Below, in pieces: positions 17,888 through 26,084 of a DNA stretch of 64,000 nt. Position 1 is the stretch's first letter, and each line of letters begins with the position of its first letter. A program made the translations under genes and the position numbers. The stretch lies in assembly GCF_000372965.1 (NCBI RefSeq), contig NZ_KB890024.1, positions 1,242,839 to 1,306,838 on the forward strand, read 5' to 3'. This stretch comes from Hoeflea sp. 108. Lineage in GTDB: Bacteria > Pseudomonadota > Alphaproteobacteria > Rhizobiales > Rhizobiaceae. Under the pieces are notes generated by a model, which had not been told where the DNA came from, ran no database searches, and was given only the letters and a program-made list of their open reading frames with translations.

Positions 17888-18048
17888 ACATGACAAACAA
17901 CGACCTGGTCACCATGACCGACAAGCAGAAGAAGGCGCGTCGCAGCCGTAACATCGCCATTGGCCTGGCGCTGGGCGCGCTCGTGATCATCTTCTACATC
18001 GCCACCATCGCCAAGTTCGGCCCATCCATCCTGGACCGTCCACTATGA
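17884..18048 (+). CDS. 54-residue single-span membrane protein between ctaB and ctaG (CoxF-like)
   Basis: ATG 17884 overlaps the ctaB stop and TGA 18046-18048 overlaps the ctaG start, both as ATGA. The product starts MNMTNNDLVTMTDKQKKARR, then has one membrane helix (IAIGLALGALVIIFYIATI) and ends AKFGPSILDRPL. Its short basic N-terminus followed by one helix is what is usually called CoxF in rhizobial oxidase clusters. The role is unproven; assembly or stabilisation of the oxidase is inferred from position and coupling. It is short enough for automated pipelines to miss. Confidence 0.82.
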   Translation: MNMTNNDLVTMTDKQKKARRSRNIAIGLALGALVIIFYIATIAKFGPSILDRPL

Positions 18049-18683
18049 GCGAAGGCATGACCCAGGAACAGCAGGACAAGCAGAAGCAGCGCTCCAACCG
18101 GATGGTTGCGGGCATGTGCGTTGCTTTTGTCGGCGGCATGGTCGGCATGGCTTATGCGGCGGTGCCGCTCTATGCCATGTTCTGCAAGATCACCGGATAC
18201 GGTGGCACGACGCAGCGCGTCGAGCAGTATTCCGACAAGATTCTCGACCGCGAGATCACCATCCGCTTCGACGCCAACACCTCGGGCGGGCTGCCGTGGG
18301 ATTTCAAGCCGGTGGCGCGCGAGGTCAAGATCAAGATCGGCGAAACCACGCAGGCGCACTACACTGCGAAGAATGTGTTCGACAAGCCGACTTCGGGCCG
18401 GGCGACGTTCAACGTCACCCCCGATCTGGCCGGCGCCTATTTCAACAAGGTCGAGTGCTTCTGCTTTACCGACAATACCCTCGAGGCGGGCGCCTCGATC
18501 GACATGCCGGTGGTCTTCTTTGTCGACCCGGAGATCATCAACGTGCCCGAACTCAAGGACATCAAGACGATCACCTTGTCCTATACCTTTTTCCCCATTG
18601 ATGGGGCAAAGCCTGTAGCAGCCGCGCCCAAGTTCGGCGCCGATGCGACAATCGTTAATTCCGACGGAAAAGCCGGGGGCTGA
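18045..18683 (+). CDS. ctaG: Cytochrome c oxidase assembly protein CtaG (Cox11)
   Basis: A 212-residue copper chaperone that delivers copper to CuB in subunit I. One N-terminal membrane helix (MVAGMCVAFVGGMVGMAYA) with YAMFCKITGYGGTTQ just after it, then a periplasmic immunoglobulin-like domain containing the copper-binding pair in KVECFCFTDNTL. All Cox11 cysteines are present. It is coupled to the small gene upstream and lies 1 nt from coxC. Confidence 0.95.
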   Translation: MSEGMTQEQQDKQKQRSNRMVAGMCVAFVGGMVGMAYAAVPLYAMFCKITGYGGTTQRVEQYSDKILDREITIRFDANTSGGLPWDFKPVAREVKIKIGETTQAHYTAKNVFDKPTSGRATFNVTPDLAGAYFNKVECFCFTDNTLEAGASIDMPVVFFVDPEIINVPELKDIKTITLSYTFFPIDGAKPVAAAPKFGADATIVNSDGKAGG

Positions 18684-18684
18684 T

Positions 18685-19575
18685 ATGGCAGACGCGCACG
18701 CCAAACCACAACACGACTATCACATCATCGATCCCAGCCCGTGGCCGTTCCTTGCCTCGGTGGGCGCGCTCCTCATGGCATTCGGCGGCGTCGCCTGGAT
18801 GCAGCACATGAAGGGTTCGGTCTTCCCGGTGTTCGGCTACAACATCGCCAACGCCAACTACTGGATCTTCGCGATCGGCACCGCAATCGTGCTCTACACG
18901 ATGTTTGGCTGGTGGCACGACACGATCAAGGAAGGCAACGAGGGCCATCACACCCGCGTCGTCTCGCTGCACCTGCGCTACGGCATGATCATGTTCATCG
19001 CCTCCGAGGTGATGTTCTTCGTTGCCTGGTTCTGGGCCTTCTTCGATGTCGCCCTGTTCCCGGCCGAGCCGCACCAGGTGCTGCGTAGCGAGTTTACCGG
19101 TGGTGTGTGGCCTCCGAAGAGCATCGAGGTTCTCGATCCCTTCCACCTGCCGCTCTACAACACCATCATCCTGCTGTTGTCGGGCACGGCCGTGACCTGG
19201 GCGCACCACGCCCTCCTGCACAACGACCGCAAGGGCCTGATCAACGGCCTCGCGCTGACCGTTGGCCTCGGTATCCTGTTCTCGTTCGTGCAGGCCTACG
19301 AGTACATCCACGCTCCGTTCGCGTTCAAGGACTCGATCTACGGTGCGACGTTCTTCATGGCGACCGGGTTCCACGGCTTCCACGTCATCGTCGGCACCAT
19401 CTTCCTGCTGGTCTGCCTGTTCCGCGCCATGGCCGGCGGCTTCACCCCGAAGCAGCATTTCGGCTTCGAGGCGGCCGCTTGGTACTGGCATTTCGTCGAC
19501 GTGGTCTGGCTGTTCCTGTTTGCGGCGATCTACATCTGGGGTTCGTCCGGCGGCACCATCGCAGCCGGCCACTGA
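18685..19575 (+). CDS. coxC: Cytochrome c oxidase subunit III
   Basis: A 296-residue, seven-helix subunit III with no cofactors, which stabilises the oxidase and its proton pumping. The family stretches FIASEVMFFVAWFWAFFD, TGFHGFHVIVGTIFL and WHFVDVVWLFLFAAIYIWG are present. ATG 18685 comes 1 nt after the ctaG stop and gives the expected N-terminus (HDYHIIDPSPWPFL). Last gene before a strong terminator. Confidence 0.96.
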   Translation: MADAHAKPQHDYHIIDPSPWPFLASVGALLMAFGGVAWMQHMKGSVFPVFGYNIANANYWIFAIGTAIVLYTMFGWWHDTIKEGNEGHHTRVVSLHLRYGMIMFIASEVMFFVAWFWAFFDVALFPAEPHQVLRSEFTGGVWPPKSIEVLDPFHLPLYNTIILLLSGTAVTWAHHALLHNDRKGLINGLALTVGLGILFSFVQAYEYIHAPFAFKDSIYGATFFMATGFHGFHVIVGTIFLLVCLFRAMAGGFTPKQHFGFEAAAWYWHFVDVVWLFLFAAIYIWGSSGGTIAAGH

Positions 19576-19596
19576 CACCGGCACTTTTTCGAGCAA

Positions 19597-19631
19597 GGCG
19601 GTCGCGGCAACGCGGCCGCCTTCTCTTTTTT
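19597..19631 (+). terminator. Rho-independent terminator of the cox operon
   Basis: GGCGGTCGCG (19597-19606), loop GCAA, and CGCGGCCGCC (19611-19620) form a ten-base stem with one imperfect pair, followed by TTCTCTTTTTT. This is the best-formed terminator on the plus strand in this half of the window. Confidence 0.8.
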
Positions 19632-19658
19632 GGCACTTTCTTGCGGCAAGCCTCCGCC

Positions 19659-20150
19659 ATGCTGACCAGACGCTTCGTTCTTCCCGCCATCGCCATCTTC
19701 TGTTCCGTCGGCGGTGTCCGCGCCGAGCCTGTCGACCTGGTGAAGGTCGACAAATCGGAGCGCAGGCTTGAACTGATGGCGGGCGGCAAGGTCGTGCGAA
19801 GCTACGCAATGGCCCTCGGCGCCAACCCGGAAGGCCATAAGCTCCAGGAGGGCGACGAGCGCACGCCCGAAGGCCGTTATGTGCTCGACTGGCGCAATGC
19901 GGGCAGCGGCTACTATCGGTCGATCCACGTCTCCTATCCCGACGCCAACGACGAGGCTGCGGCAAAGAGGGCAGGTGTCGATCCCGGCGGAATGATTATG
20001 ATCCACGGCCAACCGAACGGATATGGCTGGTGGTCGTGGCTGCTGCAGATGTTCGACTGGACGAACGGCTGCATCGCCGTTAGCGACGAGGACATGGCGG
20101 AGATCTGGCAGATGGTCGAAAACGGCACTCCTATCGAGATAAATCCATGA
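19659..20150 (+). CDS. L,D-transpeptidase family protein (YkuD domain)
   Basis: A 163-residue secreted protein with a signal peptide (FVLPAIAIFCSVGGVRA) and one YkuD domain. Catalytic residues are visible: His116 in MIMIHGQPN and Cys138 in DWTNGCIAV, which sits in the usual (S/T)xGC context. Such enzymes make 3-3 cross-links in peptidoglycan or attach lipoproteins to it; single-domain versions are often of unknown substrate. Its stop overlaps the DUF983 gene start (ATGA), tying a cell-wall enzyme to the SURF1 operon. Confidence 0.87.
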   Translation: MLTRRFVLPAIAIFCSVGGVRAEPVDLVKVDKSERRLELMAGGKVVRSYAMALGANPEGHKLQEGDERTPEGRYVLDWRNAGSGYYRSIHVSYPDANDEAAAKRAGVDPGGMIMIHGQPNGYGWWSWLLQMFDWTNGCIAVSDEDMAEIWQMVENGTPIEINP

Positions 20151-20533
20151 GCGGCGACAAGGCGATCTGGCCGCCCGTCGAGCCTGTTGCGGCCGGCTTG
20201 AAGGGACGTTGCCCCCGTTGCGGCGAGGGCAAGCTGTTCTCGGGCTTCCTGACGGTCGGCAAGCAATGCGGCGTCTGTCGCCTCGACTACTCTTTCGCCG
20301 ATGCCGGCGACGGGCCAGCCGTCTTTGTCATCCTTATCATCGGCTTCATCGTCGTCGGGCTGGCGCTGTGGATGGAGGTGACGCTGTCGCCGCCGCTGTG
20401 GCTGCATCTGGTGCTGTGGATCCCGCTGACGGTGGTCCTGAGCCTTGGTGCGCTCCGGCTGATCAAGGGCGTGCTCATCACGCTGCAATACCGCAACAAG
20501 GCAGCCGAAGGGCGCCTGGACCAGGGCCAATGA
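20147..20533 (+). CDS. DUF983 family protein
   Basis: A 128-residue small membrane protein. The N-terminus has a zinc-ribbon-like pair, GRCPRCGEGKLF and KQCGVCRLDYSF, followed by two membrane helices (VFVILIIGFIVVGLALWM and WLHLVLWIPLTVVLSLGAL). Members commonly sit next to SURF1 and oxidase genes, but the function is not established. It overlaps by 4 nt with both neighbours. Confidence 0.88.
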   Translation: MSGDKAIWPPVEPVAAGLKGRCPRCGEGKLFSGFLTVGKQCGVCRLDYSFADAGDGPAVFVILIIGFIVVGLALWMEVTLSPPLWLHLVLWIPLTVVLSLGALRLIKGVLITLQYRNKAAEGRLDQGQ

Positions 20534-21285
20534 CCGAAGACAACGCCATGCCGGCGGCGCCGCGGCGCCGCGGCGTCCTGCTCATGCTGGTGCTCGGCAC
20601 CATCGCTTTCGCCATCCTGATCGCGCTCGGCACCTGGCAGGTGCAGCGCCTGCACTGGAAGGATGCGCTCGTCGCCCAGATCGCGGAACGCACGCAGGCT
20701 GAGCCGCTGCCGCTGGCCGAGATGGAAGTGAAGTATCGCGCGACAGGTGACGTCGACTATTGGCCGGTGCGGCTGACCGGCACTTTCGACCACGCCGGTG
20801 AACGACACTTCTTCGCCACCTGGGAAGGGCAGTCCGGCTTCTACATCTATACGCCATTGAAGCTGGACGACGGGCGCTATGTTCTCGTCAACAGGGGCTT
20901 CGTGCCTTATGAGCTGAAGGACGCAGCCAAGCGTCCGACCGGACAGATCGAGGGCAACGTCACGGTGACCGGTCTTGCCCGCAATCCGCTCGACGCCAAG
21001 CCGGGCTCGCTGCTGCCTGACAACGACACGGCGAAGAACATCTTCTACTGGAAGGACCGCGATGCGATGGCCAAGACCGCCGGCCTGCCAGCGGATGCTG
21101 TCGTGCTGCCGTTCTTCGTCGATGCCGACAAGACGCCCAATCCCGGTGGCCTGCCTGTCGGTGGCGTAACCATGGTCGAGATGCCCAACAACCACCTGCA
21201 ATACGCGGCGACCTGGTATGGGTTGGCCGCAGCGCTGCTGGGCGTCATGGGCTTCTGGCTGCTGCGCAGGCCCGAGCCGAAATGA
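20530..21285 (+). CDS. SURF1 family oxidase assembly protein
   Basis: A 251-residue protein with a membrane helix at each end (LLMLVLGTIAFAILIALGTWQVQR and TWYGLAAALLGVMGFWLLRR) and a periplasmic domain between, the SURF1 layout. Family landmarks include LGTWQVQRLHWKD, the ALTGTFDH-like RLTGTFDHAGE, and VLVNRGFVP. SURF1 proteins assist heme a insertion in cytochrome oxidase subunit I, matching the cox cluster just upstream. ATG 20530 overlaps the DUF983 stop. Confidence 0.92.
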   Translation: MTEDNAMPAAPRRRGVLLMLVLGTIAFAILIALGTWQVQRLHWKDALVAQIAERTQAEPLPLAEMEVKYRATGDVDYWPVRLTGTFDHAGERHFFATWEGQSGFYIYTPLKLDDGRYVLVNRGFVPYELKDAAKRPTGQIEGNVTVTGLARNPLDAKPGSLLPDNDTAKNIFYWKDRDAMAKTAGLPADAVVLPFFVDADKTPNPGGLPVGGVTMVEMPNNHLQYAATWYGLAAALLGVMGFWLLRRPEPK

Positions 21286-21355
21286 CTGTTGGAAAGACGT
21301 GAGTCTCGGCAGACGCACGACGTTCCAACCGTTTTCAGTTTTCGCGTCGTGCTTT

Positions 21356-21379
21356 CCGAAATCCGGTTCCAGATTTCGG
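21356..21379. repeat. Palindromic element upstream of ispH, likely a dispersed rhizobial repeat
   Basis: CCGAAATC (21356-21363), 8-bp spacer, GATTTCGG (21372-21379) is a perfect 8-bp inverted repeat. It sits within a context (CGTCGTGCTTT before, CCGATGCG after) resembling interspersed palindromic repeats I know from Mesorhizobium genomes. The family assignment is from memory and not searched. Confidence 0.5.
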
Positions 21380-21398
21380 TCCGATGCGTCGGCCGCCC

Positions 21399-21426
21399 TT
21401 GACAGGTAGGGGGCGCAGACATCATT
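21399..21426 (+). promoter_or_regulatory. Candidate promoter of the ispH-thrB-rnhA operon
   Basis: A consensus -35 TTGACA at 21399-21404 lies about 50 bp before the ispH start. The -10 around 21420-21426 (CATCATT) is a poor match with 16-17 bp spacing. Confidence 0.4.
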
Positions 21427-21452
21427 TCGGCACAGAACCAAGAACGGATGCC

Positions 21453-22463
21453 ATGCTTCAGACCGTGACGAAACCGCCCCTGACCATCAGGCTCTGCCAG
21501 CCGCGTGGTTTCTGCGCCGGCGTCGACCGCGCCATCCAGATCGTCGTCCTGGCGCTGAAGAAATATGGCGCGCCGGTCTATGTCCGCCACGAAATCGTGC
21601 ACAACCGCTACGTGGTCGAAGGGCTGCAGAATCTCGGTGCCGTCTTCATCGAGGAACTCAGCGAGATCCCCGACGAGCATCACGATTCGCCTGTCGTCTT
21701 CTCCGCCCATGGCGTGCCGAAATCGGTTCCGGCCGACGCCCAGGCGCGCAATCTGTTCTATCTCGATGCCACCTGTCCGCTGGTCTCCAAGGTGCACAAG
21801 CAGGCGATGCGCCACCAGCGCCAGGGGCGCCACGTGCTCCTGATCGGCCACGCCGGCCACCCCGAGGTGATCGGGACGATGGGGCAATTGCCAGATGGCG
21901 CGGTGACGCTGGTCGAGACCGAGGCGGACGCTGCCAAGCTTGCGCCCGCCAATCCCGAAGCGCTCGGCTTCGTCACCCAGACCACGTTGTCGGTGGAAGA
22001 CACGGCCGGCATCCTCAGGGCGCTCCAGGAGCGCTTCCCGGCGATGCAGGCGCCGGCGGCGGAGTCCATCTGCTACGCCACCACCAACCGCCAGGATGCG
22101 GTGAAGGAAACGGCGCCGGGCGCCGACCTCTATCTGGTCGTCGGTGCGCCGAACTCGTCCAATTCGCGCCGCCTCGTCGAGGTCGCCGAGCGTTTCGGGG
22201 CGAAGATGTCGCTCCTTGTTCAGCGCGCGTCGGAGATACCGTGGAACGATATCGGCGGCATCACTACGCTTGGTCTGTCGGCAGGTGCTTCGGCACCCGA
22301 GATCATCGTCGACGAGATCATCAACGCCTTCCGCGAGCGCTTTGAAGTGACCGTGGAACTCGCCGTGACGGCGACCGAGACGGAGGACTTTCCGGTCATG
22401 CGGGTATTGCGCGACGTCGAGCTGACGCCAGCCGACATGGCCTTCGTCAACGGTACGCGCTGA
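21453..22463 (+). CDS. ispH: 4-hydroxy-3-methylbut-2-enyl diphosphate reductase
   Basis: A 336-residue iron-sulfur enzyme, the last step of the MEP pathway, giving isopentenyl and dimethylallyl diphosphate. The three cluster cysteines are in PRGFCAGVDRA, DATCPLVSKVH and ESICYATTNRQ; substrate-binding HEIVHN and SAHGVP, and NSSNSRRLVE, are intact. I start at ATG 21453 (MLQTVTKPPL), since upstream in-frame codons lie within the repeat region. Its stop overlaps the thrB start by one base (TGATG). Confidence 0.95.
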   Translation: MLQTVTKPPLTIRLCQPRGFCAGVDRAIQIVVLALKKYGAPVYVRHEIVHNRYVVEGLQNLGAVFIEELSEIPDEHHDSPVVFSAHGVPKSVPADAQARNLFYLDATCPLVSKVHKQAMRHQRQGRHVLLIGHAGHPEVIGTMGQLPDGAVTLVETEADAAKLAPANPEALGFVTQTTLSVEDTAGILRALQERFPAMQAPAAESICYATTNRQDAVKETAPGADLYLVVGAPNSSNSRRLVEVAERFGAKMSLLVQRASEIPWNDIGGITTLGLSAGASAPEIIVDEIINAFRERFEVTVELAVTATETEDFPVMRVLRDVELTPADMAFVNGTR

Positions 22464-23425
22464 TGGCGGTCTATACCGACGTCACCGAAGGCGAACTCCA
22501 GGCCTTCCTGCGCAACTATCCTGTCGGCGAATTGCTTTCCTACAAGGGCATTGCCGAGGGCACCGAGAATTCCAACTTTCTGCTGCATACAACGTCGGGA
22601 TCGTACATCCTGACGCTGTATGAGAAGCGGGTCGAGAAGGCGGACCTGCCGTTCTTTCTCGGACTGATGCAGCATCTCGCCCACAAGGGCATTTCATGCC
22701 CGCTGCCGGTCGACGGCAAGGACGGCAACGTCATTGGCACGCTGGCCGGACGCCCCGCCGTCATCATCACCTTCCTTGAGGGCATGTGGCTGCGCAAGCC
22801 GCAGGTCGTGCACTGCCGTGAAGTCGGCAAGGCATTGGCCGAGCTGCACATCGCCGGCCAGGACTTCACCATGACGCGGCCCAATGCGCTCGCCATCGAC
22901 GGCTGGCGCAAGCTTTGGGATGCGGCCCGCGGCCGTGCCGACGAGGTCGAACCCGGTCTCGCCAGGGAAGTCGATGCCGATTTCGCCGAGTTCGAGGAGA
23001 GCTGGCCGGCCGATCTGCCGGCAGGTGTGATCCACGCCGACATGTTTCCCGACAATGTCTTTTTCCTCGGCGACGAGCTGTCGGGCCTGATCGACTTCTA
23101 TTTCGCCTGCAACGATCTCTACGCCTACGACCTTGCCACCTGCCTCAACGCCTGGTGTTTCGAGAAGGACTTTTCCTTCAACCTGACCAAGGGCACGGCC
23201 CTGCTCGAAGGCTATCAGAGTGTCAGGCCGCTGAGTGAGGCGGAGAAGGCAGCGCTGCCGATGCTGGCGCGGGGCTCGGCCCTGCGCTTCATGCTGACGA
23301 GGCTCTACGACTGGCTGACCATCCCCGACGGCGGTCTGGTGATGAAACGCGACCCGATGGAATACATCCGCCGGCTGCGCTTCCACAGGGCGATCAGGTC
23401 GCCGCAGGAATACGGACTGAAATGA
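22463..23425 (+). CDS. thrB: Homoserine kinase (APH-fold, ThrB type II)
   Basis: A 320-residue kinase of the aminoglycoside-phosphotransferase fold that phosphorylates homoserine for threonine synthesis. N-terminal MAVYTDVTEGELQAFL and GIAEGTENSNFLL are family-typical; the catalytic loop is VIHADMFPDNVFF and the metal Asp follows in LIDFYFACND. It is the form used by alphaproteobacteria and unrelated to the GHMP-type ThrB of E. coli. The threonine synthase gene lies at 30.9 kb, outside this operon. Coupled to ispH upstream and rnhA downstream. Confidence 0.94.
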   Translation: MAVYTDVTEGELQAFLRNYPVGELLSYKGIAEGTENSNFLLHTTSGSYILTLYEKRVEKADLPFFLGLMQHLAHKGISCPLPVDGKDGNVIGTLAGRPAVIITFLEGMWLRKPQVVHCREVGKALAELHIAGQDFTMTRPNALAIDGWRKLWDAARGRADEVEPGLAREVDADFAEFEESWPADLPAGVIHADMFPDNVFFLGDELSGLIDFYFACNDLYAYDLATCLNAWCFEKDFSFNLTKGTALLEGYQSVRPLSEAEKAALPMLARGSALRFMLTRLYDWLTIPDGGLVMKRDPMEYIRRLRFHRAIRSPQEYGLK

Positions 23426-23871
23426 AGCATATAGAAATCTATACCGACGGTGCCTGCTCGGGAAATCCAGGGCCGGGCGGCTGGGGCGCGATGCTGCGCT
23501 ACAACGGCAAGACCAAGGAATTGTCGGGCGGCGAAGCCGAGACGACCAACAACCGCATGGAACTGCTGGCGGCCATCTCGGCGCTGAACGCGCTGAAGGA
23601 GGCCTGTGAGGTCGACCTCCACACCGACAGCAAATACGTGATGGACGGGATCTCCAAGTGGATCCACGGCTGGAAGAAGAACGGCTGGAAGACGGCCGAC
23701 AAGAAGCCGGTGAAGAACGGCGAGCTGTGGCAGGCCCTGGACGAGGCCAACAGGCGTCACAAGGTGACGTGGCACTGGGTCAAGGGCCATGCCGGCCACA
23801 CCGAGAATGAGCGGGCCGACGAGCTGGCACGCGAGGGTATGGCGCCCTTCAAGAACGGACGCAAGGCATAG
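23422..23871 (+). CDS. rnhA: Ribonuclease HI
   Basis: A 149-residue RNase HI that cuts RNA in RNA-DNA hybrids. The catalytic acids are present in YTDGACSGNPGPGGWG (Asp9), NRMELLAAI (Glu), LHTDSKYV (Asp) and the final Asp in NERADELA; the basic-protrusion segment (KWIHGWKKNGWKT) is retained. It overlaps thrB by 4 nt and is the last gene before a terminator. Confidence 0.97.
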   Translation: MKHIEIYTDGACSGNPGPGGWGAMLRYNGKTKELSGGEAETTNNRMELLAAISALNALKEACEVDLHTDSKYVMDGISKWIHGWKKNGWKTADKKPVKNGELWQALDEANRRHKVTWHWVKGHAGHTENERADELAREGMAPFKNGRKA

Positions 23872-23898
23872 GCCTGAGCTGCTGTAGAGGCCGAGCGG

Positions 23899-23931
23899 GG
23901 CGCACAGCCAGAAGGCTGCGCGCCTCTTCTT
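23899..23931. terminator. Terminator between rnhA and the convergent peroxiredoxin gene
   Basis: GGCGCACAGCC (23899-23909), loop AGAA, GGCTGCGCGCC (23914-23924): an 11-base stem with one mismatch, followed by TCTTCTT. Convergent gene ends on both sides make a bidirectional role likely. Confidence 0.65.
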
Positions 23932-23935
23932 AATT

Positions 23936-24421
23936 TCAGAGCTGTTCGAGGATGCGGGCAGCGCCCGAGTCGATCGCCTGGCCCGGGGTGCCTTCGAGGT
24001 TGAGGTGCGTGACCTTGCCGTCCTCGACGATCATCGAATAGCGCTTCGAGCGCAGGCCCATGCCGTTGGCCGACAGATCGAGGTCGAGGCCGGTGGCGCG
24101 GGCGAAGTCGCCGCTGCCGTCGGCGAGGAACAGCACCTTGCCTTCGCCGCCGCTGAAGCGGGCCCAGGCGCCCATGACATGCACGTCATTGACCGAGACG
24201 ACCGCGATGGTGTCGACGCCGCGGGCGACGATGGCATCGAAGTTCTCGACATAGCCGGGCAGGTGGTTGTTGCTGCAGGTGGGTGTGAAAGCGCCTGGAA
24301 CTGCAAACAGCACGACCTTCTTGCCGGCGAAGAGCTCGTCGGAGGTGATGTTCTTGGCGCCATCGGCGGTCATGGTCTTGAAGGTGGCCTGGGGCAGCTT
24401 GTCGCCGATCGAGATGGTCAT
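23936..24421 (-). CDS. Peroxiredoxin, Prx5 type (1-Cys)
   Basis: A 161-residue thiol peroxidase reducing hydrogen peroxide and organic peroxides. The active-site loop is PGAFTPTCSNNHLPGY with the peroxidatic Cys at residue 49. It is the only cysteine in the protein, so recycling must use an outside thiol such as glutathione or glutaredoxin. ATG 24421 has AGGA upstream; the frame upstream is open but does not look like protein. Confidence 0.93.
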   Translation of the reverse strand: MTISIGDKLPQATFKTMTADGAKNITSDELFAGKKVVLFAVPGAFTPTCSNNHLPGYVENFDAIVARGVDTIAVVSVNDVHVMGAWARFSGGEGKVLFLADGSGDFARATGLDLDLSANGMGLRSKRYSMIVEDGKVTHLNLEGTPGQAIDSGAARILEQL

Positions 24422-24520
24422 GAGGTTCCTCGCATGTGGTGTTCGAAAGATCGTCCCGCGACACCTAGCCGAAATGGCTGGCCAGTCCAACGGGCTGATG
24501 TTGGTGCAGCGTTTCTTCGC

Positions 24521-25327
24521 TCAGGGGTAGGGCAGGAAACCCTCGACGGCGCTGCCGTTCGACGTCAGCGTGTAGGGCAGGCCCTTGCCCGAGGGTTTTG
24601 ACGTCGGCCGGTCCAGCACCTTGACCGAAAAGGACAGCTTGCCGTCCTGTTCGTGGCGCTCGGGCGTGCCGAGCATGTAGCCATCGGTGCCTGCAATGAA
24701 GATGTCGACCGCTTCCTGCGCTCCCGGCGCGGTCGCATCGATCGAAATCTTCTCGCCTTCGCCCACTGCCAGTTGCGCGCCGAAATCCGCGCTGGCGGGC
24801 GCGGGAAGCGCTGCAAGGGCCTCGCGAACGAGCATGGCATTCTCGGCATTGTCGGGGTCGGACGCCGGGTCGAGCACCAGCTTCGCCTGCACCGGCACGC
24901 AGATGGTCTCGCAGACGCCGAGGAATATGTTGGCCGTGATTGCGGTCGGCGCATCGGGCGAGGCCACGGTGAAGCTCACCGGCAGGCGCACCGGGTAGTC
25001 GTAGCCGGCCCATTTCGAATAGCCGTCGTCGTGACGCTGCGGTGCGGGAAAGGCGAACTCCGCCGCCGACACGTTGGTGCTTGTCGAGATGTCGATCTGC
25101 GGCGGTACGCCAGAACTGCCGGGGTCGCGCCAATAGGTCTTCCAGCCACGCTTCAGCTCGATGTCGAGCACGCCCTGGAGCTTGCCCGAGGCATCGGGCT
25201 TGCCAGTTGTCACGAGCCGGAAACGCCCGCCATCGGTCTCGTACCAGGCCGAAGACGAGGCAAGCGCAGGCCCTGTTGCCAGGATGGCGATGCCAAGCGC
25301 AGCGATGGAAGATGCGGCAAAAGTCAT
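24521..25327 (-). CDS. Periplasmic DsbD-like N-terminal domain protein
   Basis: About 268 residues: a signal peptide (IAALGIAILATGPALA) and a domain resembling the N-terminal part of DsbD/ScsB proteins (DIELKRGWKTYWRDPGSSGVPP, then NIFLGVCETICVPVQAKLVL). The C-x3-C pair in VCETICVP is the probable redox centre. The membrane and thioredoxin domains of full DsbD are absent, so it is a stand-alone domain that would need a partner. The start is uncertain: ATG 25327 or ATG 25357, and neither has a strong ribosome site. Divergent from yqgE. Confidence 0.75.
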   Translation of the reverse strand: MTFAASSIAALGIAILATGPALASSSAWYETDGGRFRLVTTGKPDASGKLQGVLDIELKRGWKTYWRDPGSSGVPPQIDISTSTNVSAAEFAFPAPQRHDDGYSKWAGYDYPVRLPVSFTVASPDAPTAITANIFLGVCETICVPVQAKLVLDPASDPDNAENAMLVREALAALPAPASADFGAQLAVGEGEKISIDATAPGAQEAVDIFIAGTDGYMLGTPERHEQDGKLSFSVKVLDRPTSKPSGKGLPYTLTSNGSAVEGFLPYP

Positions 25328-25475
25328 GGCGCTGATTTGATCGTCTCCCGTCGTCATCGCAACATGCCCAAGCGTCACTTCAGCATCATTTTTGCGTGAC
25401 GTCATAGGCCCCGGATACCGCGCCGGCCATTGCGTCGCTCTTTAAAGGCAAGGGAAAACGCGGTAGCATCGAGGT

Positions 25476-26084
25476 ATGGACCTTCTCCGCCAGAAAAAAG
25501 GCGCCTCGCAGCGCGGCTTTCTCGACGACCAGTTCCTCATCGCCATGCCCGGCATGAAGGACGACCGGTTTTCGCGCGCGGTCATCTACATCTGTGCCCA
25601 CAGTGACGAAGGCGCGATGGGGCTGATCATCAATCAGGTGCAGCCGTTGTTGTTCCCTGATCTTCTTGTACAGCTTGGCATTCTCGACGAGCAGGAGGCG
25701 ATCCGCCTGCCGGGAAAGGCCAAGGACTTCATCGTCCGCAATGGCGGTCCGGTGGACCGCAGCCGCGGCTTTGTGCTGCACACCGACGACTACAAGGTCG
25801 AGTCCTCGCTGCCGGTGTCGGAAGAGATTTGCCTGACTGCCACCGTCGATATCCTCCGCGCGATCTCGGCAGGGCGCGGGCCGCGCCATGCACTGATGGC
25901 GCTGGGCTATTCGGGATGGGGTGCGGGCCAGCTCGAAAGCGAAATCGCCGAGAATGGCTGGCTGACCTGCCCGGCGACGCCGGAGCTGCTGTTTGATACC
26001 GACATCGACCGCAAATACGACCGCGTGCTGGCAACTCTCGGCATCGATCTCGTCAGGCTAAGCGGCGCCGCCGGTCACGCCTGA
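25476..26084 (+). CDS. YqgE/AlgH family protein
   Basis: A 202-residue cytoplasmic protein of the YqgE/AlgH family. Landmarks are GFLDDQFLIAMPGMKDDRFSRAVIYIC, GAMGLIINQ, the GGPVDRSRGFVLH segment and ALGYSGWGAGQLESEI. AlgH was linked to alginate regulation in Pseudomonas, but the molecular role is not known. The start has GAGG close upstream. It converges with the GGDEF/EAL gene, and their ends overlap by 10 bp (26075-26084). Confidence 0.92.
   Translation: MDLLRQKKGASQRGFLDDQFLIAMPGMKDDRFSRAVIYICAHSDEGAMGLIINQVQPLLFPDLLVQLGILDEQEAIRLPGKAKDFIVRNGGPVDRSRGFVLHTDDYKVESSLPVSEEICLTATVDILRAISAGRGPRHALMALGYSGWGAGQLESEIAENGWLTCPATPELLFDTDIDRKYDRVLATLGIDLVRLSGAAGHA

Noticed and set aside
14186..17896. 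A 1236-codon open frame on the minus strand opposite coxB, coxA and ctaB
   Set aside because: It is antisense to three unmistakable genes; its product is rich in Arg, His, Asp and Gln without any fold or motif. GC-rich codon bias keeps this frame open by chance.
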